From Apostichopus californicus (lineage: Eukaryota; Echinodermata; Holothuroidea; Aspidochirotida; Stichopodidae), in contig JAIPMN010001719.1 of the NCBI GenBank assembly GCA_020650975.1, positions 1-25,536 of the forward strand: a stretch of 25,536 nucleotides of DNA. Reading direction: 5' to 3'. The notes below the pieces were generated by a model, which saw only the letters and a program-made list of their open reading frames with translations, was not told where the DNA came from and did not search any database. The first letter of the stretch is position 1, and every line of letters begins with the position of its first letter. Made by a program: the position numbers and the translations under genes. Below, piece by piece: positions 11,723 to 22,473 of the stretch.

Positions 11723-12180
11723 ACAAGTTAACATTAACAGAAGGGGACAAAAACACATGCATTGAATACAGATAGGTTAATGAGCATGGTTAAAACAAAG
11801 AGATAGTTGTAAGGGGATTACTAAACAAAGGATGGAGAGAAGAAAGAAACCAACAGGGGAAGAGGAGAGGTAGGAGATCAATGGTAGAGGGACAAAGAGA
11901 GGATTAAGGGAACTTCTAGCTCCCAGCTGGGTGATAATTAAATTTTAGGGAGTCTGTCACATACATCACAACCATTCACACATAATCAGAGATACACAGA
12001 CACACACACTCACTAATATCTAGCCCAAAGCTTTAATCATGTATTTCTGCTTCCACAAATGAGCTAATTATTTTCATTAATATTCTCCTTTTTTCCTTTT
12101 TATTGTAATACAATTTGCAATTTGTTAAAATATTTGATCTACTGTATCACAGATCGCAAATTTGCATTAACTCTCCGAGA
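11723..12180. other. Non-coding stretch between two retroelement-like motifs
   Basis: It includes a purine-rich part (about 11832-11915) and a CA-rich part (about 11961-12015). No reverse transcriptase or GIY-YIG-like reading frame is visible, so if this belongs to a Penelope-like element it is only the terminal non-coding part. Confidence 0.4.
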
Positions 12181-12290
12181 TCTATCGGCTTGAAAGGGGA
12201 CCGATGACAAATCAGGTCGAAACATTCCCAGCTGTGTGAAAAATACTGCATATCTACGAGAGATTTCAATCAATTCAATTTTCCTGTTAT
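12181..12290 (+). mobile_element. Possible second Penelope-like terminal motif
   Basis: The plus strand has ccgatga at 12201-12207 and gaaac at 12219-12223, with caggtc just before the second. It is followed by an AT-rich segment with a caattcaatt direct repeat. The arrangement resembles the motif at 11682-11712 in opposite orientation, but the hammerhead core is broken (CCGATGA instead of CTGATGA) and no helix II can be drawn. Weak call. Confidence 0.22.
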
Positions 12291-13875
12291 TAAGTTAGTT
12301 GAAATATCATTAAAGCTATATTGTTGTATTAGCTGTGATGTCAATATAACACACATTTAAAAATTCATTTACAATTGAGAGAGACCAATTTTAACTTGCA
12401 GTTTTTCCTGGTTATAATTCAGTACTACATGTATATCACAAGCATACATATGGAAGGACAGAATAACAGGTTTAGGTCATTGTGAATTATCCTAACTGTA
12501 GTGTTAATTAACACACAGGCAGGCATGCATGAATAGTTGTAGGAATACATGTGTAACATACAGTAAGAATATATATGTAAAATTGAATGCATGGAAGCTT
12601 GTCACAAATTTATAGCTCAAGTAGGCAACTACAATGGTAAACTTCATGCATATTTTATATCTATACTTATAGTATTATAATGTATGTTCAACTTGACTTT
12701 TCTCTTGTTATTACTGAGATTAATGATATATCACGCCTACAGCTAAGGAGAGGAAAGGCAGCTGTTTTGTAAGACACAGGTGCATAATGTATCGATAATT
12801 AAACATAAACCTTGCAGTTAATTATTTTTTATTTTCAATTTGACTTCTTTCACAAGTTTATAAGAAAAATATTTTCTTTATTTCCTCAGATCTAATCATA
12901 TTCCAATGCAAACACAAATCTGCTAAAAGTTGCAAATTAAGCTAAAATGAGCAAGCTTCAAGTTGCACTGATTCTGCAGCTATACAATGAGTGCATCACA
13001 AAATGCAATTATTAAAACATGATACAGATATAACGTTTGATTATTAATATGTTTTTCCTTAAATAATTTAATCTGTTATGTATCTGCTATATGAATGCAA
13101 AAAAAAATTTCCTCTGTGATATGTGTTGACTTTATTTTCATGTATGTATGTTTTTGTTTTTTTTAAACATAAAACCTCATATATCCATCAAGAAAAAAAT
13201 TAGAAAATTACAGTCATTTTCATAAGTTAAAATCCAGTTGACGATTATCAAATATCTTTCTGGATCCTGAGACATCAACATCATAATTCGAGTTTTTAGT
13301 GAGATAATGAAATACCAAATTAAGGAAATTTTGGCAATTTTTTGTGTTAAATCTTCTCATGAAATGTCTCAGTTAAAGAAAATAGAATGATTGTATACAG
13401 TCCATGAGTACATCATTTTGCTTGATTTCTAAATTCTCCTCGTCCTTTTTCAATTATGATAATATATTCGTTAAATTAACAGAATTATGACAGGATATAT
13501 GACATTCAAACCTTCCTCAGGAGCACGATCATGACATGAGAGAACAGGAATTAGAGTAGCTGGCCAAGGTTTGACGAAACAATAAGTAATAATAACAAAA
13601 GTGCTATAGAACTGTAGCAAATATATTTCTAGGACAGGTTAGGTATTAAATTAATGTAGTTGTAGATATGAGACAGGGTAAGGAGAGGACTGATGTAAAA
13701 TAATTCTTCTTCACGATTAAAGCACCCTGATGGATGAAGTAACAAATTTTAACACTGCTAGAGAGGAAAATGCTCACTATTTTTCAACAAGTAACAAACG
13801 AAATCGACAAACAAAGCAGTAAAATAAACAGTAATGTACAAGATAAAATCTTAATCTTTGGCTAGAGAAATTTTA
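12291..13875. other. Long non-coding stretch
   Basis: AT-rich and rich in stops in all frames. I see no gene, RNA gene or element boundary. Confidence 0.5.
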
Positions 13876-14123
13876 ACAATGTTCATGGGTGCAGATCCTG
13901 GTGGGGACAGCAGGGCGCATCCCCACTAACTTTTTCAGTGGTGGGGACATGATATATCATGTCCCCACCAATTTGTATTGACCAAACGCTGCATTTCAAA
14001 TCCCCGCCCTGTATTGAACTTTGGCGTAGTTTGATCAAGCATTGTGCAAATGATATATAGTATCAGAGAATAGACACGCGTCCCCACCGTTATCCAAGAC
14101 TGATCTGCACCCATGACAATGTT
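13876..14123. mobile_element. hAT-type MITE, 232 bp, with 8-bp target duplication
   Basis: The element spans 13884-14115. Its termini are perfect 14-bp inverted repeats, catgggtgcagatc at 13884-13897 and gatctgcacccatg at 14102-14115. It is bracketed by an exact 8-bp direct repeat, acaatgtt, at 13876-13883 and 14116-14123. Eight-base target duplications are characteristic of the hAT superfamily. Inside, ggtggggac or its complement recurs at 13900, 13940, 13961 and 14080, with relatives at 13919 and 14001, and 13940-13969 is a perfect 30-bp palindrome. No transposase is encoded. The 73-codon minus-strand frame at 13935-14156 crosses the element's end and is not a gene. The structural call is strong; the superfamily is inferred from duplication length. 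Confidence 0.85.
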
Positions 14124-14196
14124 TAGCACATCTACAACATGTTTAATGTACAACATTGTTTAACATCTAGCAAACAATATTGATATCACTCTACTT

Positions 14197-14249
14197 GGGC
14201 AATATATAATGGCTTTGATATATATATTTATAGCCATTATATATTGCCC
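14197..14249. repeat. 18-bp perfect inverted repeat with 17-base loop
   Basis: The arms at 14197-14214 (starting gggcaatata) and 14232-14249 are exact reverse complements around an AT-rich 17-base loop. One more pair forms outside (14196/14250), and weaker similarity (ctct.../...agag) continues outward. It could be the remnant of a very small palindromic element or simply a cruciform-prone site. Confidence 0.85.
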
Positions 14250-14519
14250 ATGAGAGCAGACTTGAGCAAGTCTAAAATAAATTCATAGCACCACTAGCGC
14301 CTGAAGGTTTAATTATCATTTTTTCTTTGATTACTCTTTTACTCCTCTTTTCCTTTCTTGTAGAGATGGTAGTTGGAATGTTTTTCCTAAAATATTAAAG
14401 TTATTTGCTCTAGCTCATAATGCTATCATTATTTAAGTTGATTCACCTGTTTGAGGCACTGCACAGTTAAAATGGCCTACAGAGGACAAAATGGCACACC
14501 CACATGTGTTACTGATATT
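14250..14519. other. Short non-coding stretch
   Basis: AT-rich, with no reading frame or repeat that I can support. Confidence 0.4.
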
Positions 14520-14687
14520 AGTTTTAAGTCCTTTGTGCTTTTAAAGACAGGACCGGGAGCCGGTCATGGATGGCGCACAGTGTTACCAAGGTTATTATAG
14601 GCACGGTAGAACGGGTGCTAAGGTTGTGAGGAGACAGGTAAGCGAGGAGCGAAGTAAATATGAGTTTTAAGTCCTTTGTGCTCTTAA
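14520..14687 (+). mobile_element. Unidentified short interspersed element between 25-bp direct repeats
   Basis: Direct repeats with one mismatch (agttttaagtcctttgtgct then nttaa) lie at 14520-14544 and 14663-14687 and bracket a 118-bp insert. The 3' 84 bases of the insert (14576-14659) match 22698-22790, including cacagtgtta, ggcacggtagaacg, tgctaagg and gacaggtaag. The 5' part holds a tight hairpin, gaccgg/ccggtc at 14551-14565. A long variable-length duplication suggests retroposition. I find no convincing pol III A and B boxes. It could be a SINE or a retroposed small RNA of unknown parentage. A cag|gtaag splice-donor-like core is conserved. Confidence 0.55.
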
Positions 14688-15281
14688 GTACCTAGGAACA
14701 TTCCCCTCAGATTTATTCTTCAATTCCAAAAACTGTCAGGTAAGGTGAAAATTTCAGAATAAATTGTTTTATTCTCCTTTCAAATAAAGTTCACTCTTCC
14801 TTTTACATATAAAAAGTCAACCAGCACTTGGGAGTGAAATCATCATTTCACTCTGACAAATGTAAATACTTAAATGTTACCTAGAAGCTATTAACAAACA
14901 ATCTCTGTTTATGTACAATCAATTAGGGTATATATGCAAACTATAATTACATGATACGATTACATGATACGATTCCTTCCTCAATACTTCTTTCTCTGCA
15001 TGGATTGATATGTATGACAATACATGCGCAATGACCTACATGTGATAGGACCAGAGAATTGTAGGACATTTCTTATGTTTCTGATTCATCTCAGGGTGGA
15101 TATACCACAGAAAAATGCTGACTTTTTGTAAACTCAATGTAAAGGTGAGTAAGAAACGGTGGCCCTAGCTGTGTACCAATCTCAGGACTGCATTTGTAGA
15201 TCCCTCTAGCCAAGATCGACAAACTTGTCGCAAGGGATTAGAGAGCCATGCATGACCATTTGCCTATGCAACCAATAATAT
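14688..15281. other. Non-coding stretch with a 13-bp tandem duplication
   Basis: No gene seen. A 13-base unit, attacatgatacg, is repeated twice in tandem at about 14946-14971. The rest is unremarkable. Confidence 0.45.
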
Positions 15282-15593
15282 TTAATAATAATAATATTTG
15301 CTTTTTATATAGCGCTTAATACCAGCGATAGGTCTCAGAGCGCTTTACAGACTTTATATTACCCCTGGTCAATGATAACCTGTCTCAGAGACAATCCCTC
15401 CAGTCGGCAGTAGTTATATACTGCGCCCAATGACAAGTTACCTCACAGGTACCCATTTAACCCCTGGGTGGAGAGAGGCAATTGAGATAAAGCATCTTGC
15501 CCAAGGACACAAAGCAATGAACTAGGCAGGAATCGAACCAGCAATCCTTGGATCACGAGTCCGACGCCTTAGCCAATTGGCCACCACGCTCTC
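15282..15593 (-). mobile_element. tRNA-derived SINE
   Basis: Read on the minus strand, the head carries a pol III A box TGGCCAATTGG (15583-15573) and a perfect B box GGTTCGATTCC (15539-15529). These sit in tRNA-like sequence (ggctaaggcgtcggact). A middle region follows with ccttgggcaagatgctttat and cacccaggggttaaatgg. The 3' end has agcgctatataaaaagc and a TTA-rich tail at 15282-15298. This layout (tRNA head, conserved body, simple-repeat tail) is diagnostic of a SINE, and the body and tail resemble SINEs widespread in aquatic invertebrates. I could not identify target-site duplications. It does not encode protein. Confidence 0.9.
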
Positions 15594-17400
15594 ACACATT
15601 CAAGTGTCACTGTAATGATGAATGACCAAATATGAGGGCAGTTTGGGGGGTGGGGTGATAATACATGGGTTGCGATGGAAACCTAACATTCTAGGCTGGA
15701 TCATAGCCCATGAAGTTTGCAAGGCGCTGCACTAATGTATCATAATGTCACAATGTATACAGATGTATTGAAGTTCAAAGAAAGTCTGTTCATCAAAATT
15801 CGGAACAAAACATAACGCTTCTATTTTTCGTTCTTAGACCAGTCACACATTTGACACTGGGAAATTCTACAATTAGTGGAGCAGAATACACCAACAGTAA
15901 GATATAGTGGCACTTCATACCTCACTTAATACTCATTGTTAGGATTCTTAGGAATGTCTAAACCCCCCCCCCCCTCCCCCCAAAAAGTGAAAAATTAAGA
16001 AATTTCTATCTACTGTACACCTTGTATTTGTTTACATCATGATCTACATCCATCGAGCCAAACTCGGGCAAGCTGTTGAAATGACCGTTAGAAATGAAGA
16101 GTGAACCTTAACGGAATCAAATCCTGTCATCGTTTAAATCCCACAAAAGTAACAGTTGATTTTAAAATTCCTTTTTTGATGATGAAAGCTTCCAGATATT
16201 TTTTCATTATAGCTTGCTTATGATATATCAGGTTGATGAAACAAGCCTAAATATGCACAATACAGCAGTATATGCTACTGCATGGCCACTTCATTAACTG
16301 TGTTACATATATCTCGCATACAGCATATGCAGATTCATGTTACCACTCATCAAACACCATTAACTGAAAGTATGTTACATTGCATGTTAACGTTCACTCT
16401 TAACTGTGACAGGTTGATACCAAACAAAAAACTTAAACTGGGTCAAAATACATCAAACCAACCAACTGCCCTAAAGTTACTCAGTACATTCTTTGCACAA
16501 TTAAATATTCATATCTTTCTGTTTTGTTTTTTTGGCGTTCCTTTATTTATAACTCACCAACAGAGGCAAATCTGCCACAAAATCTTCTATCCCTTCCATG
16601 GCACGCGTACTGCCTTCTGCATCAGCTATTGTCGGTTCGTCCAAACAACAGCTGCAAAACATTCCCCGTTCGACATCTATATAAAATCTATCAGCAAAAA
16701 CTTTGTTGGTTATCAACGGTGGCGCTTTACCCTCATATTTTTCAGACGGAGCTTGCCTGGATTATTTTGCCACAGTTGATGTGTACAGATCACTACACAC
16801 AGCAGGAGACTTGAAGCAAGTTCACTTTGACCTCAGCATACACTCAACAATTCCGCAAGTGATAAAAGGTCAATGTTATATGCACCGGTGTTATTATGTA
16901 ACAGTTGACTACATCACAGGTCATCCACAGTCTTTTCCATTTGCTCATATATCAATCCTCCTCTGCTGAAAAATATGTAATTTCGAGATCCCAGTGGATA
17001 ACTAATAATTATTTACATTATGCACTGTATCAATTAACTCAATCCATTGACTTTATTATGCATGCACCAGAGCTAGCATACGATGTGTGTGCTAGCTACC
17101 AATGTATATTCTCTCCTGGTAATTATTCATGTTTGCTCAGCTGCACAAAATCGAAGAAAAAAGAGCATGATAGTTCTCTCCGTCAGACTCGAGTCGCTTT
17201 AAATTATGACAGGATTGTGTGATTATCTCGCTGGAAAATCTATAGAGATACTAGTCGAGGTTTGAATGTCTACGACACACGCGGCTGAATCTGCAGTTAA
17301 AACTTTATACTCGACGCAGAAGCACAGACAGAGACAATGAAAGAAGGAAAAAAACGTAAAATTTAGCCTCTTCAGGGTCTCCGGCTGACAAGAGAAACCA
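15594..17400. other. Non-coding stretch with overlapping open frames and a CpG-rich patch
   Basis: A C-run/A-run lies at 15963-15986. Four plus-strand frames overlap in turn between 16282 and 17222 (the longest 165 codons, 16282-16779), but none shows a domain, signal peptide or consistent codon bias, and they are in different frames, so I do not call a gene. Bases 17181-17316 hold ten CpG dinucleotides in 136 bases, far denser than the surroundings, so an exon edge, a regulatory site or a young insertion is possible. Confidence 0.4.
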
Positions 17401-19351
17401 TTTCTTCACATATCGATATTGAACGAGACAAAAAAAAATGTAATAACCTCCAAATTACTCCCATTTGCATAGGAAGAACTTGGTGTAAAAGAGAGCTGCT
17501 CTACGTTATTAAACCTGTTTCCACATCGGCAACAAAGCATGATCGACGCTCACCACTTTGCAGGCATCAGTACAAAGGCAGTACTACAGTTCATCTTCAA
17601 ACACGCTACATCATATGCTGTAGTACAGTATATACATATATACAGACTGTATAGTATTACAGTGTGTTGTGCAGTATATTAATACAGACAGTCAGAGATC
17701 ACACATATTAAAGAAAATCCTACCAACAAAATTAACAACATACGGTAAACTGATACCACGTTTCGCTCAGAGGACGACATTACAAACTGCACAAGTGATT
17801 TATGCTGGGGGAGAAAAAAAATGCAACTTTCTCCTTTTACAACCTAGCTACAGTAGATCATAGCACCTATTACAGATAATTACTGGATCAAGTCTCACAG
17901 TATATGTAACAGCTGGATTAGTGTACCTACTAATATTTCAAATATGGAGGAGGAGAAGACGAAGAAAAAGAAGAATGTAGCTCATCTGTTTCAGTGGCAG
18001 ACTCGTTAATACTGAAATCTGTATATAGGCATGCAGGCGTGCATGTACTCAGTTGTCAAAATTTTCTGGCTCCAGCCGGTAATTAAATTGCTCGCTTGTC
18101 AAATCATTTTGCGGGTGACAAAAGAGATGGGGCACCAACAATTATCTCTTCTTCCCTCTTTGGTCAAAAACAAAAGAAGAAGGAAAAAGTAGCTTGCGGT
18201 TTATAATTTTGTTTTAACTTGTCATAATTGTATCCAAGAAGAGATACAATGACTAAACTATCCCCACCCCCCCTCCCTCTCTCCCCCCCAATAATAAATA
18301 AATACATAAATAAATAAAATTGAAACAAACCTACTAAGTAATGAGCAATACTATATTGATATGTTTACATCCATATTAAATGTTAAATATTGTAAATTGT
18401 TACCCTACTTGCATGATGACACCAAAGTTCATTTTACATGTGACAACAAACGAAAATGATAAAAACTTGTCCCTGCAGCTATTAAGAAGAAAAAAAAAAA
18501 GAAGCTAATTGGAGAATTATGCAACAGGAAGGTCGACTCTTTTAACGATAAAACATTGGTTTTCTCCAAAATCTAGCCCATCTGAGAATGCTTATTTAAA
18601 TTGTCTGGAACAGCCTCATCAATTCCGACATGATTTGAGCTCAGATGAGAACACATTTTGTCTGACTCACTCTATATTCCAAATCGATTGATAAAAGTAA
18701 TTAATGAGTTTGCCGATGGGAGCAAATTAGAGACTGAGACCGATCTCGAATGGTGATCACTCACGAAAATTTATCATCAACGATTGCAAAGCTAAGGATG
18801 AAACTCTTACTGACTTAATATACCTTAAAAGCAGCCGATTAAAGTTGGCAGAGCTGTATTTCTCTCGTGGGCAGGTCGGCTCCGACATAATTCACGTTCT
18901 TATTCTTATAATTGTTGTCGTCTTTAAGGTCTTGTCATCGGAAAAGATGTTTCCAATCTTGGCTAATTTATTTAAGTCTGTCGTAATAAGAAATATTGAT
19001 TCTTAAGCCTATAAATCTACTTCACATTTTCACAGCATTGCAGAGGTAATACTGTATACCTAACAGAAATAGTCCCAACCTGGACTCTAGTCCAATTTAC
19101 TTTATAGGTCTAGACTTGGCTTTCTGACTCAGGTGCATTGGACCGTCAATTTGCCAAATCAACCCCCAACCACCCCTCCCCCAACCACCGGCCAACCACC
19201 CATCCCATCTCCTCTGTCCCAGCTCAGAATTAGACTAGGACCAAGTGGACTCTGACAGCTCACATTTTACTCAAATTAACTGCATCATAATTCACTATAC
19301 AGCTCTGTCTACCATGCATGCATGGTCCAGGCCAAATTCAGAGTTTCTCCT
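17401..19351. other. Long non-coding stretch with simple repeats
   Basis: No gene recognised. It includes a purine-rich patch (about 17945-17980), a C-rich stretch followed by an AAAT microsatellite (about 18260-18320), a C/A-rich stretch (about 19160-19205) and a perfect 16-bp palindrome at 19311-19326 (accatgca then its complement). Confidence 0.5.
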
Positions 19352-19700
19352 TTAAAGCCCCAAAACGTGTGCCGCCCTCTGAAAAAGTTAACTTTCCGTT
19401 GCTTGCAAGTGCATATTTTTTCTTGTCGCTACAAAATGCAGACAGTAATGAAACGTGATACCTTGTTATCTTTTATCTGGACCTGAGATGTCCATCGCTG
19501 CTATGTACACTGTGCCGTGGGTATTGACCGTAGCTGCATGTATTGACTGTACACTAGTGTCTAATTACCGACTGTAGCAAGCTGTGTGTATTTTCTGGGA
19601 TCGATGGTGGCGTCTAACACTTCTGTTACACCTCATTCCAAACTAGGTCAGATTACCGGCATCAGACGTTTCTTTGTACGCAAGTCTTCACTCCCCTTAA
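19352..19700 (-). mobile_element. TTAA-bounded MITE, copy B (inverted relative to copy A)
   Basis: The reverse complement aligns along nearly its whole length with 4172-4542, sharing long blocks such as aacgtctgatgccggtaat and cagcgatggacatctcagg. The start (ttaaggggagtgaagact, minus strand from 19700) is intact. At the other end about 15 bases equivalent to tgagtcttcaatgcc are missing, so one terminal inverted repeat is lost even though TTAA persists at 19352-19355. This copy is probably no longer mobilisable. Confidence 0.65.
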
Positions 19701-21589
19701 TGTTGATCGAATCTCTGACTATAATTCTGGCTTTTTTCTGACATAGAGGAACACTTGACACTTTTACAAAACATTAATTACTCTAAACTTGAGTGGAATA
19801 TCAGCTGTGATTGCAATCATCAGAGCTCTATTTTTTAAACTGTATAAGCAGTTTCTAATTTTGAAAGAAAAATAAAAGGCAAAAAGTTGGTAATTAGCCT
19901 GAGTATAATTTGCAATACTGAGATGTATACTTTTAATAGTTGTGTCATTGGGTTGGTTTTGCACAGATATATTGCCTCCAGTTTCGAAAGAATCTAATCA
20001 CTGGATCAAGAGATTGAAGCCCTTTACACATATTGAACAAATATTAAATCATTTCATTTGATACACACCAGAAAGTGACAAGGATTGGAAACTCAAAAGA
20101 AATAAAAAAAAATTTACATACACGCATATTAAAATTTAAAAATTGGAGAATTTAAAAATTATAAAATTTAATAGCTGAAAAATTGAAAGATATACCCTTT
20201 TGAGAATGGGAAATAGTGAAATAAAATGATCAATTTATTTTGTAAGACAAACTGAAATGAAAGGACAAGATTTGAATTTGCTTATATATAACCATATGTA
20301 ATCCATCATGAAATTGTCTAAATAATTGTCTTTGTATTACTTTTCAATCTTAATTTTACCTATTTTCTTTTGTGTTTTTGTTGTTGTCTTTTTCCCTGTT
20401 ACCTTTTTCTTTTGTCTTTTAAATCTAGTTTAATTGTCTTTGCTTTAAACAGGCTTGTGTATAGGTCCTATTGCTAATGGTAGATTAAATAGATCGCTTT
20501 AAGGTAAAAAAAACAAACACATAAACATGACACTGCAAAGATACATAGCGTGATGTCAAGAGCGTGTGGTTGTCAAACACATACATATATGTCTTAAATC
20601 TTGATATCGTTATATAATAATCTAAACTGTCTACATGCTGGTTAGCGACGAGCGTACAATTTATTAACACCATATGAATACATTAAAACCATAGTACATT
20701 ACTACTGTACCTGCAAACAATTTTCCCAATGCCAGACTACTATATACACATATTAAAAAAACATAATATAAAATAAACTTATGAAATCTGTATATTAATT
20801 ATTATTCAAAAATGTTAGATACTATTACTATCATCTCAATAAAATCATTTACAGCATGTAGTGCATTATATATAACTTTACAATATCAAGCCCGCATACT
20901 GTACATATTACTATGACTAACACAACTCTTGTCTGTATGAGCACAAGAGAAAGCCACACTAGTTAATACTAACACTCTTTTGTGAGGTTTTCAATCCATT
21001 TTTTTCTACCAGCTGGTTTGTACATAAAGAAAGTGTAATAACAGCTAATAAAGGTTACAATATCTCGTCATTTCTTGTCACCCGCGGAACTGAAATCAGT
21101 CTATACTACTGCAAATATACGAAGACTTCATTACCTCACGAGGTGTCGGCGTTTCTTGCAATAAAAAAAACCCAACGTGACAGCTTTAATGAATAGTTTA
21201 AAGCTAAGTTATTAAAATAAGAAGCAGAATCATAGTAATAAATAAGAATTACAGGCCAGTTTGCGAACATCTGGGGGTTAATTATTGTGCATATGTTGTA
21301 AGTAGCTGCACTATAAAGAGCGATCCAAAAAGTACTATAACTGGTTTTTCAGATTGTCACGGATGGTTGTCGTGGTATAACAACTGATGGTAATTATTCG
21401 TAGGGATCATATTCATTTTGGGTTTGACAAAAGGCTGAAAACCGTGTAATGCCCAACCGACCAAAAACGGATGCACTTGGATTTTAGTAAATGCTATAAG
21501 AAAGTGTAGCAAAATGAGTCAGAAGTGTTAAAGAAAGTTCACAGGTTGAAAGAAAGAAACGAAACTGGGCAGCAATTATAATATCCAGA
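19701..21589. other. Long non-coding stretch, very AT-rich
   Basis: No gene recognised. Bases 20100-20200 are dominated by aatttaaaaatt-like repeats. The minus-strand frames at 19764-19964 and 20485-20673 have no recognisable products. Confidence 0.5.
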
Positions 21590-22021
21590 TTTCAGCGATG
21601 ATGAATCAACACTGTTTCAACAATGATGAATCCAAAGTTTCAAACCTGATGAATCAACACTGTTTCAACCCTGGTGAATCAACACTGATGAATCAACACT
21701 GTTTCACCACTGATGAATCAATATTGTTTCATCACTGATGAATCAACAATTTCAACACTGATGAATCAACACTGTTTCAACACTGATAAATCAACGCTGT
21801 TTCAACCCTGGTGAATCAACACTGATGAATCAACACTGTTTCAACACTGATGAATCAATACTGTTTCAACACTGATGAATCAACACTGTTTCAACCCTGG
21901 TGAATCAACACTGATGAATCAACACTGTTTCAACACTGATCAATCAATACTGTTTCATCACTGATGAATCAACAGTTTCAACACTGATGAATCAACACTG
22001 TTTCAACACTGATTAATCAAC
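21590..22021. repeat. Compound tandem array, 25-bp unit with 14-bp partial units
   Basis: The main unit is tgatgaatcaacactgtttc plus aacac (25 bases). At intervals a shortened 14-base unit, tgatgaatcaacac, follows a variant ending ccctgg, giving the composite tttcaaccctgg/tgaatcaacac/tgatgaatcaacac. The composite occurs three times, at 21662, 21799 and 21888, which shows that blocks of several units were duplicated together. Single-base variants and a few deletions are scattered through it. No frame is kept open, so it is not coding. Confidence 0.9.
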
Positions 22022-22473
22022 TCATTATATATGCAGAATTCAAAGTGAAGATTTTTTCACCAATACAAAGTAAAAAGGAAATGTTATAATTAAGAAGAAC
22101 CATAATTTTGAAATTGCTCCTATACAGGTTACTAGTACGGTTGAAAGTTTCAAAGTTTACAGTCTTGTATCACAGCATTAATGCCTTCTCACATAACTTC
22201 TACAACAGTTAACCCCTGGTTATCGGTAACTTGTCACACAGACACACCCACAGTGTGCACAATTCAAACAGTCATTCTGGGGACACTATACTGCAGTGTA
22301 CCACATCAACATGTCCCCTGGAAAGAAAAAAACTACCTTTTAGATCCCCGTTAACAAACTTGAGTTCTGGAACTGGGTTGCAATCCCTGGTTACAAGGTA
22401 TGCAAGGTACTGTGGCTTCTGACTGGTGCAGAGAAATGGCTGTATACAAAGGGATTGCCGCCAACTAAGGGCT
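22022..22473. other. Non-coding stretch
   Basis: No gene supported. The 63-codon plus-strand frame at 22231-22422 has no recognisable motif. Sequence from about 22200 on is less AT-rich than its surroundings and could be part of an older repeat. Confidence 0.4.

Noticed and set aside
14620..14660. U1 snRNA pseudogene on the minus strand, from cttacctg
   Set aside because: Only the donor-complementary octamer matches. The following bases do not continue as U1.
16282..17222. Four overlapping plus-strand frames, up to 165 codons
   Set aside because: They are in different frames, with no domain, signal or codon bias. They fit a chance stop-poor region.
21590..22021. Hammerhead ribozymes in the array, because ctgatga recurs
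   Set aside because: gaaac does not follow on the same strand. The array has gtttc instead, and the minus strand lacks ctgatga, so no core can form.
21590..22021. CRISPR array
   Set aside because: Units are contiguous with no unique spacers, and the context is eukaryotic.
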